From the NCBI RefSeq assembly GCF_900168015.1, contig NZ_FUYR01000004.1, forward strand, positions 1 through 64,000: a stretch of DNA of 64,000 nt. The letters run 5' to 3'. The notes under the pieces were generated by a model. That model searched no databases. It was not told the origin of the DNA and saw nothing but the letters and a program-made list of their open reading frames with translations. This DNA is from Daejeonella lutea (GTDB taxonomy: Bacteria; Bacteroidota; Bacteroidia; Sphingobacteriales; Sphingobacteriaceae). The position numbers and the translations under genes are program-made. This document shows, piece after piece, positions 44,621 to 52,895 of this stretch (its first letter is position 1; the number at the start of each line of letters is the position of its first letter).

Positions 44621-45718
44621 TCACCTCACCACCAACTTATTATCTTTAAACTTTCCGATCAAATAATCCGCATATCTCATAAACCCAAGGTCCGTCATGT
44701 GAGTACCATCAACCGTCCCCTCATTATCATCACCGATAGCATTGGCCGAACTTATGTAATAGAGCCCTTTCATTCCTTCCTTCTGGAGTTTTGCAAATTC
44801 AACTTTCAGGGCATTATTCTTATCCTCAAAAGATTTTTTAATGCTGGCTTCGAATGGTATCCGGGCGTATTCTATATTTTCAACAAAAACAATAGGTGTG
44901 GACGGGTTTTTAGCACGCAGGGCTTTTGCTAACGGCATTACACTGTCTGTAACTTGTTTCGGTGTCATGTTCGGAAGGCAGTCTATAACATAAAAGGATG
45001 CCTTGATTTTAGAAATAACGTCTACAACGGGCGGGTCCATTCGTCCATTCCCGCTAAAGCCGAAATTATAGCAGTCTACGTTCATTTTTCTTGAAATGAT
45101 GTTGGTGAATGCCATTCCGGGACGGGAAGCACATCCTCCCTGCAATATGCTAGTTCCATAAAAAACAATTGGCAGCAATGTTTCTGGATTCGGTTTTTTA
45201 ATATAGCTGGTGCTGTCAATACCGACTTCGAGGTGAGTTGTTCCGTCGTAAAGGGGGAGATATATCTTAAATTCGTGCTCGCCCGGAGCGAGGGAAGTGA
45301 GCAGGGTAGCCTCGTTTTCTATTGCAGTTGGCCGGCCGGTATTGACATAAACCCATTTGCCATTCACTTTACAGTACAGATCAACACCTTTAATTCCTGT
45401 AGATGCCATGTGATTGAGCTTGGTATCATTCAGAACACCCCATTTAACTTTTATCGACGGCGAGTTCGTGATAAACCTTGCTGTCAGCCCTGCTGAATTC
45501 TTGGAAAGGTCCCAGACAGCCTGTCGTACTTTGCCTTTTGATGCAAGGGGCAAGCGATCGTAAGGGCTTTCTTTTTCTGATTCAGGAATTCCCGTTCCTT
45601 CAATAAGAAAGCTTTCTTTACCATAATATTTGCTGTTGTCTTTTTTCGCAGGGGCTTCCTGGGCAATGCTTAACGAGTAAGAGCAGCACAATAGGAAAAT
45701 GTAAAAGCATCTTTTCAT
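44621..45718 (-). CDS. Exported SGNH/GDSL-type hydrolase
   Basis: A 365-residue exported esterase-like protein. Start at 45718 (MKRCFYIFLLCCSYSLSIAQ) gives the signal peptide. Residues about 30-175 are the N-terminal beta-sandwich typical of Bacteroidetes two-domain SGNH hydrolases. Residues about 180-360 hold the SGNH core: IVFYGTSILQGGCAS (catalytic Ser, block I, about 188), NFGFSGNGRMD (Gly, block II), IDCLPNM (block III) and DGTHMTDLG (Asp and His, block V, about 338). It may deacylate sugars in the periplasm. It stands alone. Confidence 0.9.
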   Translation of the reverse strand: MKRCFYIFLLCCSYSLSIAQEAPAKKDNSKYYGKESFLIEGTGIPESEKESPYDRLPLASKGKVRQAVWDLSKNSAGLTARFITNSPSIKVKWGVLNDTKLNHMASTGIKGVDLYCKVNGKWVYVNTGRPTAIENEATLLTSLAPGEHEFKIYLPLYDGTTHLEVGIDSTSYIKKPNPETLLPIVFYGTSILQGGCASRPGMAFTNIISRKMNVDCYNFGFSGNGRMDPPVVDVISKIKASFYVIDCLPNMTPKQVTDSVMPLAKALRAKNPSTPIVFVENIEYARIPFEASIKKSFEDKNNALKVEFAKLQKEGMKGLYYISSANAIGDDNEGTVDGTHMTDLGFMRYADYLIGKFKDNKLVVR

Positions 45719-45763
45719 TGTTGTTGATTTTTGTGGAAGCAATATAGAGGTTTTATGGCGAGG

Positions 45764-45899
45764 AATGAAGTCGGAGGTCTGATGTCAGACGTCGGAGTGG
45801 GTGGTAAATACTTCTATAATTGTATCTTTACATTTAGTCCAGATGTAGCAAATCATCAGACCTCCGACTTCAAACTTCATATCCCTGCCTCTGACATCA
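45764..45899. repeat. Inverted pair of GTCGGAG / CCTCCGA heptamer arrays
   Basis: The left array (45764-45803) and right array (about 45853-45899) are reverse complements in word and flank a 50-base AT-rich spacer. The right array ends at the base before the MFS gene start codon, so the promoter must lie in the spacer (TATCTTTA near 45824). Confidence 0.75.
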
Positions 45900-47153
45900 A
45901 TGACTGAACAAGCCACGTCCGCAAAAGACAAATTCTCATCAAATGAAATCCTCGTAATTCTGCTCCTGGCTCTGACTCAGTTTACCGTGGTTCTGGATTT
46001 TATGGTCATGTCGCCCCTGGGAGATATGCTGATGAAATCAATGGACCTTTCTACATCGCAATTTGGATTTTCTGTTTCTGCCTATGCATTCAGTGCGGGA
46101 TTGTCAGGGTTATTGACTGCTGGATTCGCGGATCGATTTGACCGGAAGAAGCTGCTGCTGTTTTTTTACATCGGATTTATTCTGGGGACTTTATTCTGCG
46201 GGCTGACGACTTCTTACCCGATGCTGCTTGCAGCAAGGATTTTCACGGGGCTCTTTGGCGGTGTTATCGGCTCTATTTCGATGGCTATTGTAACCGACAT
46301 TTTTCCAATAGAACGCCGGGGCCGTGTTATGGGCTTCATGCAGATGGGTTTTGGTGCCAGCCAGGTTCTTGGTATTCCAATAAGTCTGTATATCGCCAAT
46401 ATGTGGGGTTGGCAATCTCCATTCTTAATGATTGTTGGTTTGGCGACGATCATCTGGCTTGTTATTGTATTCAAACTTCAGCCAATAAACAAACACCTGG
46501 CCCTGCAAAGTGATCGTAGCGCGTTCAGTCACTTGTGGCATACAGTATCGAAGAAAAATTACCGCATAGGGTTTTTAGCTACCGCTTTTTTATCGCTTGG
46601 CGGCTTTATGATGATGCCCTGGGGCAGCGCCTTTGCTGTAAACAACCTTCATGTTACCGTTCATCAGCTTCCAATCCTGTTCATGTTTTCAGGAGTCTGC
46701 TCATTAATCATAATGCCTGTTGCCGGTAAGCTGAGTGACCGGTTTGATAAGTTTAAGCTTTTTACAATCGCTTCTGTATGGCTTAGTATCGTTGTGATCA
46801 TCTATACAAATATGGGTCCGACGGCATTTTGGCTGGTGCTAATAATGAATATCGGTTTTATGATCGGGATAATGAGCCGTATGGTTCCGGCAATAGCGCT
46901 TTCCTCGGCGCTGCCCGCTAAAGAAGATCGAGGGGCATTTATGGGTATAAACGCTTCACTCCAGCAGATTGCCGGCGGTGCAGCAGCTGCCGTCGGTGGA
47001 ATGATCGTGGTGCAGCAGGATAAGTTTAGTCCGCTGGAACACTATGATACTTTGGGTTATGTTATTGTCGTCCTTTCTGCGATTTCGATATTTCTGCTGT
47101 ACCGAGTTAGCGTTATTGTCAAAGCGCAGAAAAATGAAAATGGGAAAGGTTAA
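45900..47153 (+). CDS. Major facilitator superfamily transporter
   Basis: A 417-residue inner-membrane transporter with twelve hydrophobic segments. The loop between helices 2 and 3 has the MFS signature form GFADRFDRKKLLL (about 78-90), and its counterpart after helix 8 is GKLSDRFDKFKLF (about 277). It resembles drug/arabinose-efflux type permeases (DHA1-like), but the substrate is not evident. The start codon directly follows a heptamer array. No regulator gene adjoins on the same strand. Confidence 0.9.
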   Translation: MTEQATSAKDKFSSNEILVILLLALTQFTVVLDFMVMSPLGDMLMKSMDLSTSQFGFSVSAYAFSAGLSGLLTAGFADRFDRKKLLLFFYIGFILGTLFCGLTTSYPMLLAARIFTGLFGGVIGSISMAIVTDIFPIERRGRVMGFMQMGFGASQVLGIPISLYIANMWGWQSPFLMIVGLATIIWLVIVFKLQPINKHLALQSDRSAFSHLWHTVSKKNYRIGFLATAFLSLGGFMMMPWGSAFAVNNLHVTVHQLPILFMFSGVCSLIIMPVAGKLSDRFDKFKLFTIASVWLSIVVIIYTNMGPTAFWLVLIMNIGFMIGIMSRMVPAIALSSALPAKEDRGAFMGINASLQQIAGGAAAAVGGMIVVQQDKFSPLEHYDTLGYVIVVLSAISIFLLYRVSVIVKAQKNENGKG

Positions 47154-47156
47154 AAT

Positions 47157-47320
47157 GGAGAATCGAGAATTGAGAGTTGAGACCCGATAGCTATAGGGTG
47201 TGCTGGAGGAATAGGCCTGGCCCATAGCCGCAATGGTACGACACACCTGAAACCTGATACCTGAAACCTGATACCTGAAACCTGATACCCTGAGCCCTGA
47301 TACCCGACACCGGATACTTG
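47157..47320. repeat. GAGAATT and ACCTGAT heptamer arrays
   Basis: An array of GAGAATC/GAGAATT 7-mers begins right after the MFS stop codon. After a 45-base spacer an ACCTGAA/ACCTGAT array runs from 47245, decaying into CCCTGAT and CCGACAC words. The two arrays use unrelated words. Confidence 0.78.
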
Positions 47321-47436
47321 CTTCCAGTCACGAGCTACCCAACATCTCCTAATCCCGTGCTCGTTTCACGATGCTCGTTTCCCTTATCCCAAACTATTTC
47401 CGTAATTTGCAGATTAGTAAAAGCACATTTTGAACT

Positions 47437-47880
47437 ATGTTATCAAAAAAGACACGCTACGCTTTAAAAGCCCTGGTGGTATTAGGGAAGAATTTTGGTC
47501 AGGCACCCTTACAGATTTCAAGAATAGCTTCCGAAGAGAATATTCCTAAGAAATTTCTTGAACAGATCTTGCTCGACCTAAGAAATGCGGGCCTGCTTTT
47601 TAGTAAAAAAGGATCTGGAGGGGGTTACGGCCTTGTTAAAGACCCTGCGGAGATCTTCCTCGTGCAGGTGTTAAGACTTACCGGCGGCCCTGTTTCATTA
47701 CTTCCTTGCGTAAGTCTTAATTTCTACCAGAAATGTGATGAGTGTATCAACGAAGGTACGTGCGGAGTTCGCGATGTATTTCTCGATGTGAGGAATGCTA
47801 CTCTAAAAGTTCTGAGCGAAACAAGTATTGCTGATATCATCAAAAGGGAGAGTAAACTAGCAAATGACATGGGTTTGTAA
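47437..47880 (+). CDS. Rrf2-family transcriptional regulator
   Basis: A 147-residue regulator. Residues about 1-85 are the Rrf2 winged helix (SKKTRYALKALVVLGKN, IPKKFLEQILLDLRNAGLL, SGGGYGLVKDP). Residues about 88-112 carry four cysteines (LLPCVSLNFYQKCDECINEG then TCG), close to the cluster-binding region of IscR/NsrR-like proteins and also to CymR-type sulfur regulators. It lies directly upstream of the sulfate assimilation operon on the same strand, so it probably controls it, sensing either an Fe-S cluster or sulfur status. That role is inferred from position. Confidence 0.9.
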   Translation: MLSKKTRYALKALVVLGKNFGQAPLQISRIASEENIPKKFLEQILLDLRNAGLLFSKKGSGGGYGLVKDPAEIFLVQVLRLTGGPVSLLPCVSLNFYQKCDECINEGTCGVRDVFLDVRNATLKVLSETSIADIIKRESKLANDMGL

Positions 47881-47921
47881 AAAAAGTGCGGGATAGACTA
47901 CCATTTCTATATACTTTATAT

Positions 47922-47929
47922 TATATTTG
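47922..47929 (+). promoter_or_regulatory. Probable promoter -7 element of the sulfur operon
   Basis: TATATTTG matches TAnnTTTG. Its last base is only four bases before the ATG at 47934, so transcription should begin at or within a few bases of that ATG. The small leader ORF would then be read from a leaderless mRNA. The -33 region is weak (ATTTCT). Confidence 0.5.
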
Positions 47930-47933
47930 ACCA

Positions 47934-48008
47934 ATGAAATCAAAAAGCACCTATATGTTCACTGCTGTAATGACGAATTGTTGTTATATGGGATGCCTGG
48001 TTTCATAA
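47934..48008 (+). CDS. Cys/Met-rich leader peptide (24 residues)
   Basis: ATG at 47934 to TAA at 48006-48008 encodes a 24-residue peptide with three Cys (positions 16, 17 and 21, in TNCCYMGC) and four Met. Seven of 24 residues contain sulfur, far above chance. It lies between the Rrf2 gene and the sulfite reductase gene, begins just after a -7 element, and ends one base before a segment that can pair with the downstream terminator. I read it as the sensing peptide of a cysteine attenuator. Too short for homology; the call rests on position, composition and the RNA structures. Confidence 0.7.
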   Translation: MKSKSTYMFTAVMTNCCYMGCLVS

Positions 48009-48079
48009 TTGAAGAAGATTAGATATAATATTAAGTAATATACATAAACCTCTTCAACTCCGGTAGAAGAGGTTTTTTT
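48009..48079 (+). promoter_or_regulatory. Attenuator: antiterminator segment and intrinsic terminator
   Basis: The terminator stem is AAACCTCTTC (48046-48055) with GAAGAGGTTT (48066-48075), loop AACTCCGGTA, then a T run to 48079; the sulfite reductase ATG follows at 48094. TTGAAGA at 48009-48015, directly after the leader stop codon, is perfectly complementary to TCTTCAA at 48051-48057, the left arm of that stem. A ribosome at the stop codon would cover TTGAAGA and let the terminator form. A ribosome stalled on the Cys codons would leave it free and favour read-through. Confidence 0.72.
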
Positions 48080-48093
48080 GTACAAAATAAATA

Positions 48094-50193
48094 ATGGAGA
48101 GTTTCAGAACAGAATTAGAAAATCCAATCGTTCAGAAGGATATCATAGATCTCGAGAGAAAGATCAGAGAATTTCGTGAAGGCAAGATACACGATGAAAA
48201 ATTTCGTAGTCTTCGCTTAGCTCGCGGAATTTATGGACAAAGGCAGCCGGGTGTCCAGATGATCCGGATCAAACTGCCTTTCGGGAAAGTAACGTTTAAA
48301 CAAATACTGAAGATTGCAGATATTTCTGATGAGTATGCCAGCAGTAATCTCCATTTAACCACTCGTCAGGATATTCAGATCCATTACGTGAGTCTGGACC
48401 GCACACCCGAGCTATGGGCAAAACTTGAGGAAGATGACATAACCCTGCGCGAAGCTTGCGGAAATACAGTGAGGAATGTTACAGCATCGCCATCAGCGGG
48501 AATTGACCCGGCGGAGCCATTTGATGTTGCTCCATATGCTCATGCTACATTCAAGTATTTTCTAAGAAATCCTATTTGCCAGGAGATGGGCAGAAAGTTT
48601 AAGATAGCTTTCTCTTCCAGCGAGGCTGATAGCGCTTTCACTTATATCCACGATCTTGGATTCATACCCAAAGTTAAAAACATCGATGGCCAGGAAGTCC
48701 GTGGCTTTAAAGTGTTATTTGGCGGAGGTCTCGGAGCTCAGCCTGCCATTGCTCATGCAATCAACGACTTTCTGCATGAGGATGATCTTATACCTTATAT
48801 CGAAAGTACCCTGCGTGTGTTTGACAGACATGGCGAGCGGAACAATCGGAATAAGGCAAGGATGAAATTCCTGGTTGCTAAACTTGGCCTTGAAGAAGTT
48901 CTGCGTTTAATTGAAGAAGAAAAAACGGCAAATAAGTCGAGTAAGTTCGTTATTGATCGTGAGACAATACAGCTTCCGCAGATACCTGAACAGACCTCTT
49001 ATCCCGAGGTGATCATATCAGATCAGCAGCATTACGACAACTGGTTAAGGAGTAATGTCTTTGAGCAGAAACAGCAGGGATTTTACGGCGTTTACATCAA
49101 AGTCACTACCGGGGATATCCCTACTGCTAAAGCCCGGAAATTTATAGAGGCAATTAAGGACATTGTTGCTGACGAGATCAGGATCACCATTAATCAGGGA
49201 TTGCTTTTGAAATTTGTCAGGAAGGAGGCTTTGCCGCTGCTGTTTGAACGATTAAAAGAGCTAGATTTTGCCAAACCTGGATTTGACAGTGTTGCGGATG
49301 TTACAACATGCCCGGGAACTGACACCTGTAACCTCGGAATATCAAACAGCACGGAGCTTGCTCGGGTTCTTGAAGATCTAATTGAAGATGAATATGAAGA
49401 GCTTACCGACAACCAGGATATAAAGATCAAGATAAGTGGTTGTATGAACAGCTGCGGGCAGCATGGTCTCGCACAAATAGGATTCCACGGAAGTTCACTA
49501 AAGGCGGCCGGAAAAGTAGTTCCAGCTGCACAGGTTCTTTTGGGCGGAGGAACTCTGGGAGATGGACTGGGGCGTGCTGCAGAAAAAGTGATTAAGGTGC
49601 CATCTAAGCGGACAAAAGATGTTGTTCGCCTGGTACTTGACGATTATAGCCAGAATAAAGCTGGCGATGAGCTTTTCAACGACTTTTATGACAGGCTGGG
49701 TAAAGATCATTTCTATCAGCTTTTAAAGCCGCTTGCCGACCTCACTACACTTACTCCTGATGAATTCGTAGACTGGGGACATGAAGAAACCTTCTTTACA
49801 GCAATTGGTGTGGGAGAGTGTGCGGGAGTAGTGATCGACTTGGTTTCAACTCTGGTTCTTGAAGCTGAAGAAAAACTTCAATGGGCGATATCCTCGTTCG
49901 AAAACCAGGCATATGCTGATTCTATTTACCATGCCTATAGCGTATTAATAAGCGGTGCAAAAGCCCTTTTGCTGGATAAAGGAATCAATAGCAGTACACA
50001 AACCGGGATCATGCGTGATTTCGATGAACAATACAGAGATAGCCAGATTCTTGAAGGGATAGACAGCTTCACCGAACTGGCATTACAGATTAATAAAAAC
50101 GAGCCAACGCCAGAATTTGCACAGAATTATCTTGCATCAACAGTTGACTTCGTAAACAGAATTAAGATAGCAAAGGAGGCAGTTCAATTATGA
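48094..50193 (+). CDS. Sulfite (nitrite/sulfite-type) reductase with C-terminal HEPN-like domain
   Basis: A 699-residue siroheme/[4Fe-4S] enzyme reducing sulfite to sulfide. The N-terminal part has the ferredoxin-type half domains (LRLARGIYGQRQPG, NLHLTTRQDIQIHYV). The cluster cysteines are in TTCPGTDTCNLGISN (about 405-419) and SGCMNSCGQHG (about 448-458). After about residue 570 comes an extra helical domain (EAEEKLQWAISSFENQAYAD, then SIYHAYSVLISGAKALLLDKG) that resembles HEPN. Such a fusion is seen in Bacteroidetes, but its role is unclear. First structural gene of the sulfur operon; its stop overlaps the start of cobA. Confidence 0.93.
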   Translation: MESFRTELENPIVQKDIIDLERKIREFREGKIHDEKFRSLRLARGIYGQRQPGVQMIRIKLPFGKVTFKQILKIADISDEYASSNLHLTTRQDIQIHYVSLDRTPELWAKLEEDDITLREACGNTVRNVTASPSAGIDPAEPFDVAPYAHATFKYFLRNPICQEMGRKFKIAFSSSEADSAFTYIHDLGFIPKVKNIDGQEVRGFKVLFGGGLGAQPAIAHAINDFLHEDDLIPYIESTLRVFDRHGERNNRNKARMKFLVAKLGLEEVLRLIEEEKTANKSSKFVIDRETIQLPQIPEQTSYPEVIISDQQHYDNWLRSNVFEQKQQGFYGVYIKVTTGDIPTAKARKFIEAIKDIVADEIRITINQGLLLKFVRKEALPLLFERLKELDFAKPGFDSVADVTTCPGTDTCNLGISNSTELARVLEDLIEDEYEELTDNQDIKIKISGCMNSCGQHGLAQIGFHGSSLKAAGKVVPAAQVLLGGGTLGDGLGRAAEKVIKVPSKRTKDVVRLVLDDYSQNKAGDELFNDFYDRLGKDHFYQLLKPLADLTTLTPDEFVDWGHEETFFTAIGVGECAGVVIDLVSTLVLEAEEKLQWAISSFENQAYADSIYHAYSVLISGAKALLLDKGINSSTQTGIMRDFDEQYRDSQILEGIDSFTELALQINKNEPTPEFAQNYLASTVDFVNRIKIAKEAVQL

Positions 50194-50975
50194 TAATTTC
50201 CAAAACAAAACAAGAAGTAAAAGAACCAAGGATTACTTTGGTTGGAGCTGGCCCTGGCGATGCGGAGCTTATAAGTTTAAAAGGGGTTCGTATTCTTAAA
50301 TCAGCTGATGTGGTTTTGTATGATGCCCTTGTTAATAATGAACTGCTTGATTTCGCCCCTGAGCATGCCATGAAGGTATATGTGGGTAAACGGTCTGGTG
50401 ATCATTCCTATTCACAGGAAGCGGTCAATAAGCTGATGATCGATTATGCTTTAAACTACGGGCATGTGGTTCGTCTTAAAGGCGGCGATCCATTTGTTTT
50501 CGGCCGCGGATTCGAAGAGTTGGAGATGGCTGCATCTTACAGCATTCCTGCGGAGGTAGTGCCTGGTATATCATCAAGTATTTCTGTACCTGCCCTGCAG
50601 GGGATTCCTGTTACCCACCGCGGTACCAGCGAAAGCTTTTGGGTAATTACGGGTACAACTACCAGCGGAGAGGTGTCTAAAGACCTATATGCGGCAGCTA
50701 AAACCGATGCCACCGTGGTGGTATTGATGGGAGTCAGGAAATTGAAAGAGATAGCGGCAATATTCGAAGCAGAAGGAAAAGGACGATTACCCGTAGCTGT
50801 TATTCAGAATGGGTCAATGGCAAACGAAAAGGTTGTTGTTGGCACTGTTGCGACGATTGCTGAAGCTGCCGCTGATCAAAAGATAGGTGCACCGGCTCTA
50901 ATCGTATTTGGTGAAGTTGTTGGTTTACATGCGCTGTATCAGCCAATCCGTGCATTCTATGAGTGTTCTGAGTAA
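50190..50975 (+). CDS. cobA: Uroporphyrinogen-III C-methyltransferase
   Basis: A 261-residue SAM-dependent SUMT that makes precorrin-2, the siroheme precursor. Family motifs are VGAGPGDAELISLKG (about 18-32), YDALVNNELL, VRLKGGDPFVFGRG (about 92-105) and VPGISSSISVPALQGIPVTHRG (about 121). The start overlaps the sulfite reductase stop (ATGA). Together with the next gene it supplies siroheme for the reductase encoded just upstream. Its end overlaps the next start by 17 bases. Confidence 0.95.
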   Translation: MIISKTKQEVKEPRITLVGAGPGDAELISLKGVRILKSADVVLYDALVNNELLDFAPEHAMKVYVGKRSGDHSYSQEAVNKLMIDYALNYGHVVRLKGGDPFVFGRGFEELEMAASYSIPAEVVPGISSSISVPALQGIPVTHRGTSESFWVITGTTTSGEVSKDLYAAAKTDATVVVLMGVRKLKEIAAIFEAEGKGRLPVAVIQNGSMANEKVVVGTVATIAEAAADQKIGAPALIVFGEVVGLHALYQPIRAFYECSE

Positions 50976-51696
50976 AGAACATACCAATCTCAGCTCAGTT
51001 ACAATTGGAAATCAGTTGTTTCCTGTGTTCCTTAAGCTGAATGAGCTGAAGGTGCTGCTTGTTGGAGCGGGAAATATTGGTCTTGAAAAACTTAATGCCC
51101 TGCTTGCGAACAGTCCGGAGACACAGATAAGCATTGTTGCTGAAAGGTTTTTACCAGAGGTTATCGATCTTGCCGGTAAATTCCCTGGAATATATTCAAA
51201 CTACAGGAAATTTCAACCCAGCGATCTGGATGGTCAGGATCTGATAGTCATAGCTACCGGCGATAATGTTCTGAATGCAGAGATAAGGAGTTTGGCACGT
51301 GAACGGCACCTGCTTATTAACGTGGCGGACAAGCCTGAACTATGCGACTTCTATCTCGGGTCGATCGTAAAAAAAGGCGACCTGAAAATTGGTATTTCAA
51401 CGAACGGTAAATCGCCTACGATAGCTAAACGTTTAAAGGAGGTTTTTCAGGAGAATCTCCCCGATGAACTGGATATTAGTTTGCAGCAAATGAATCAGCT
51501 GAGAAATACGCTCAAAGGCGATTTTGCTCATAAAGTGACCGAGCTGAATAAAGTAACCGCGTCGCTGGTGGGTGCTGATACTAAAATATCAGCTCCTGAA
51601 AAAAGGAAATGGATATTATGGGGTACTGCATTGGGCATTATCCTATCACTGGTGCTCTATTCTGTTTTTAGCATCTTCGTTAATTTATATAAATAG
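50959..51696 (+). CDS. Precorrin-2 dehydrogenase / sirohydrochlorin ferrochelatase, membrane-anchored
   Basis: A 245-residue protein matching the N-terminal half of CysG (also Met8/SirC). Start at 50959 (MSVLSKEHTNLSSV) is preferred; the open frame reaches back into cobA. The NAD-binding site is VLLVGAGNIGLEKL (about 32-45), followed by LLINVADKPELCDFY and GISTNGKSPTIAKRL (about 150). An unusual feature is a C-terminal hydrophobic helix, KWILWGTALGIILSLVLYSV (about 217-236), which should anchor it to the inner membrane. It oxidises precorrin-2 and may insert Fe2+ to give siroheme. Confidence 0.9.
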   Translation: MSVLSKEHTNLSSVTIGNQLFPVFLKLNELKVLLVGAGNIGLEKLNALLANSPETQISIVAERFLPEVIDLAGKFPGIYSNYRKFQPSDLDGQDLIVIATGDNVLNAEIRSLARERHLLINVADKPELCDFYLGSIVKKGDLKIGISTNGKSPTIAKRLKEVFQENLPDELDISLQQMNQLRNTLKGDFAHKVTELNKVTASLVGADTKISAPEKRKWILWGTALGIILSLVLYSVFSIFVNLYK

Positions 51697-51720
51697 TATT
51701 TTTGCCGAAATGTCAATAAT

Positions 51721-52887
51721 ATGAAGGAATCATCCAAGTTTATCCGTACCCAAACCCCCAGATCATCTCAAAGGGAACATTCTGTGCCATTGTACCTTAC
51801 ATCAAGTTTTATGTTTGATGATGCGGAGCATGGAAGGGCAATGTTTACGGAGGAGGTTGAGGGTAATATTTATTCACGTTATTCAAATCCAAATACTTCA
51901 GAATTTATACAGAAGGTGTGCGACGCTGAGGGGGCAGAGGCCGGGCTCGCATTTTCATCCGGAATGGCTGCTGTTTTTGCATCCTTTGCAGGATTGTTGA
52001 AAAGCGGAGATCATATTGTTGCCTTTCGTTCTATTTTTGGCTCCACACACCAGTTGTTTACCCAGTTATTACCGAGATGGGGAATCACTACGACCTATGT
52101 GGATGCATCTAAGCCCGAAGATTTTGAAAAGGCTTTGCGTCCGGAAACTAAGATGGTGTTTTTAGAAACTCCTTCGAATCCTGGGCTGGAACTGGTTGAT
52201 CTGGAATGGCTTGGTGCATTGAAAAAGAAACATAATTTCATTCTTAATGTAGATAATTGTTTCGCCACGCCTTATCTGCAAAAGCCTGTTCAGTACGGTG
52301 CTGATCTTGTAAGCCATTCATCAACAAAATACATGGACGGTCAGGGACGGGTTTTAGGAGGCATTGTAGTTGGCCGTAAAGACCTGATCAAGGAAATGAT
52401 GTTCTTTATCAGACATACCGGGCCAGCAATGTCAGCATTCAATGCCTGGGTGTTTTCGAAAAGCCTGGAAACCCTGCCTGTGCGTATGGACCGCCATTGC
52501 AGTAATGCACTGAAGGTAGCCCAAGCTTTAGAAAAGCATAGCGACGTAGAAGTCGTCCGATATCCTTTTCTGCAATCGCACCCGCAGCATGATCTTGCAA
52601 AACGTCAGATGAAGCAGGGCGGCGGGATAGTGACTTTTATAATTAAGGGTGGAATGCAGCGTGCGATGAGTTTCCTCGATGCACTGGAAATGATCAGCTT
52701 ATCGTCTAATCTTGGTGATACACGAACTATTGCAACCCACCCGGTATCTACCACCCATTCCAAGCTTACAGACGAGGAACGAGCCCAGATTGGCATTTTC
52801 CCCGGCACAATTCGTATTTCGGTAGGACTTGAGGATGCAGAGGATATTATTGCGGATCTGGCCCGGGCTTTAGACAATTCAAAATAA
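51721..52887 (+). CDS. PLP-dependent sulfhydrylase (O-succinyl/acetylhomoserine type)
   Basis: A 388-residue fold-type I PLP enzyme of the Cys/Met metabolism family. The PLP lysine is in SHSSTKYMDGQGRVLGG (about 200-216), with ETPSNPG (about 149) and FSSGMAAVFA (about 80). In this operon, after sulfide production, it most likely fixes sulfide onto an activated homoserine (MetZ/MetY-like). Cystathionine gamma-synthase or lyase activity cannot be excluded. It starts 24 bases after the previous stop. Confidence 0.9.
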   Translation: MKESSKFIRTQTPRSSQREHSVPLYLTSSFMFDDAEHGRAMFTEEVEGNIYSRYSNPNTSEFIQKVCDAEGAEAGLAFSSGMAAVFASFAGLLKSGDHIVAFRSIFGSTHQLFTQLLPRWGITTTYVDASKPEDFEKALRPETKMVFLETPSNPGLELVDLEWLGALKKKHNFILNVDNCFATPYLQKPVQYGADLVSHSSTKYMDGQGRVLGGIVVGRKDLIKEMMFFIRHTGPAMSAFNAWVFSKSLETLPVRMDRHCSNALKVAQALEKHSDVEVVRYPFLQSHPQHDLAKRQMKQGGGIVTFIIKGGMQRAMSFLDALEMISLSSNLGDTRTIATHPVSTTHSKLTDEERAQIGIFPGTIRISVGLEDAEDIIADLARALDNSK

Positions 52888-52895
52888 ATTACATA

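Noticed and set aside
47881-48093. SAM-type riboswitch upstream of the sulfite reductase gene
   Set aside because: No SAM-aptamer core was recognisable; the leader ORF with antiterminator/terminator pairing explains the region better.
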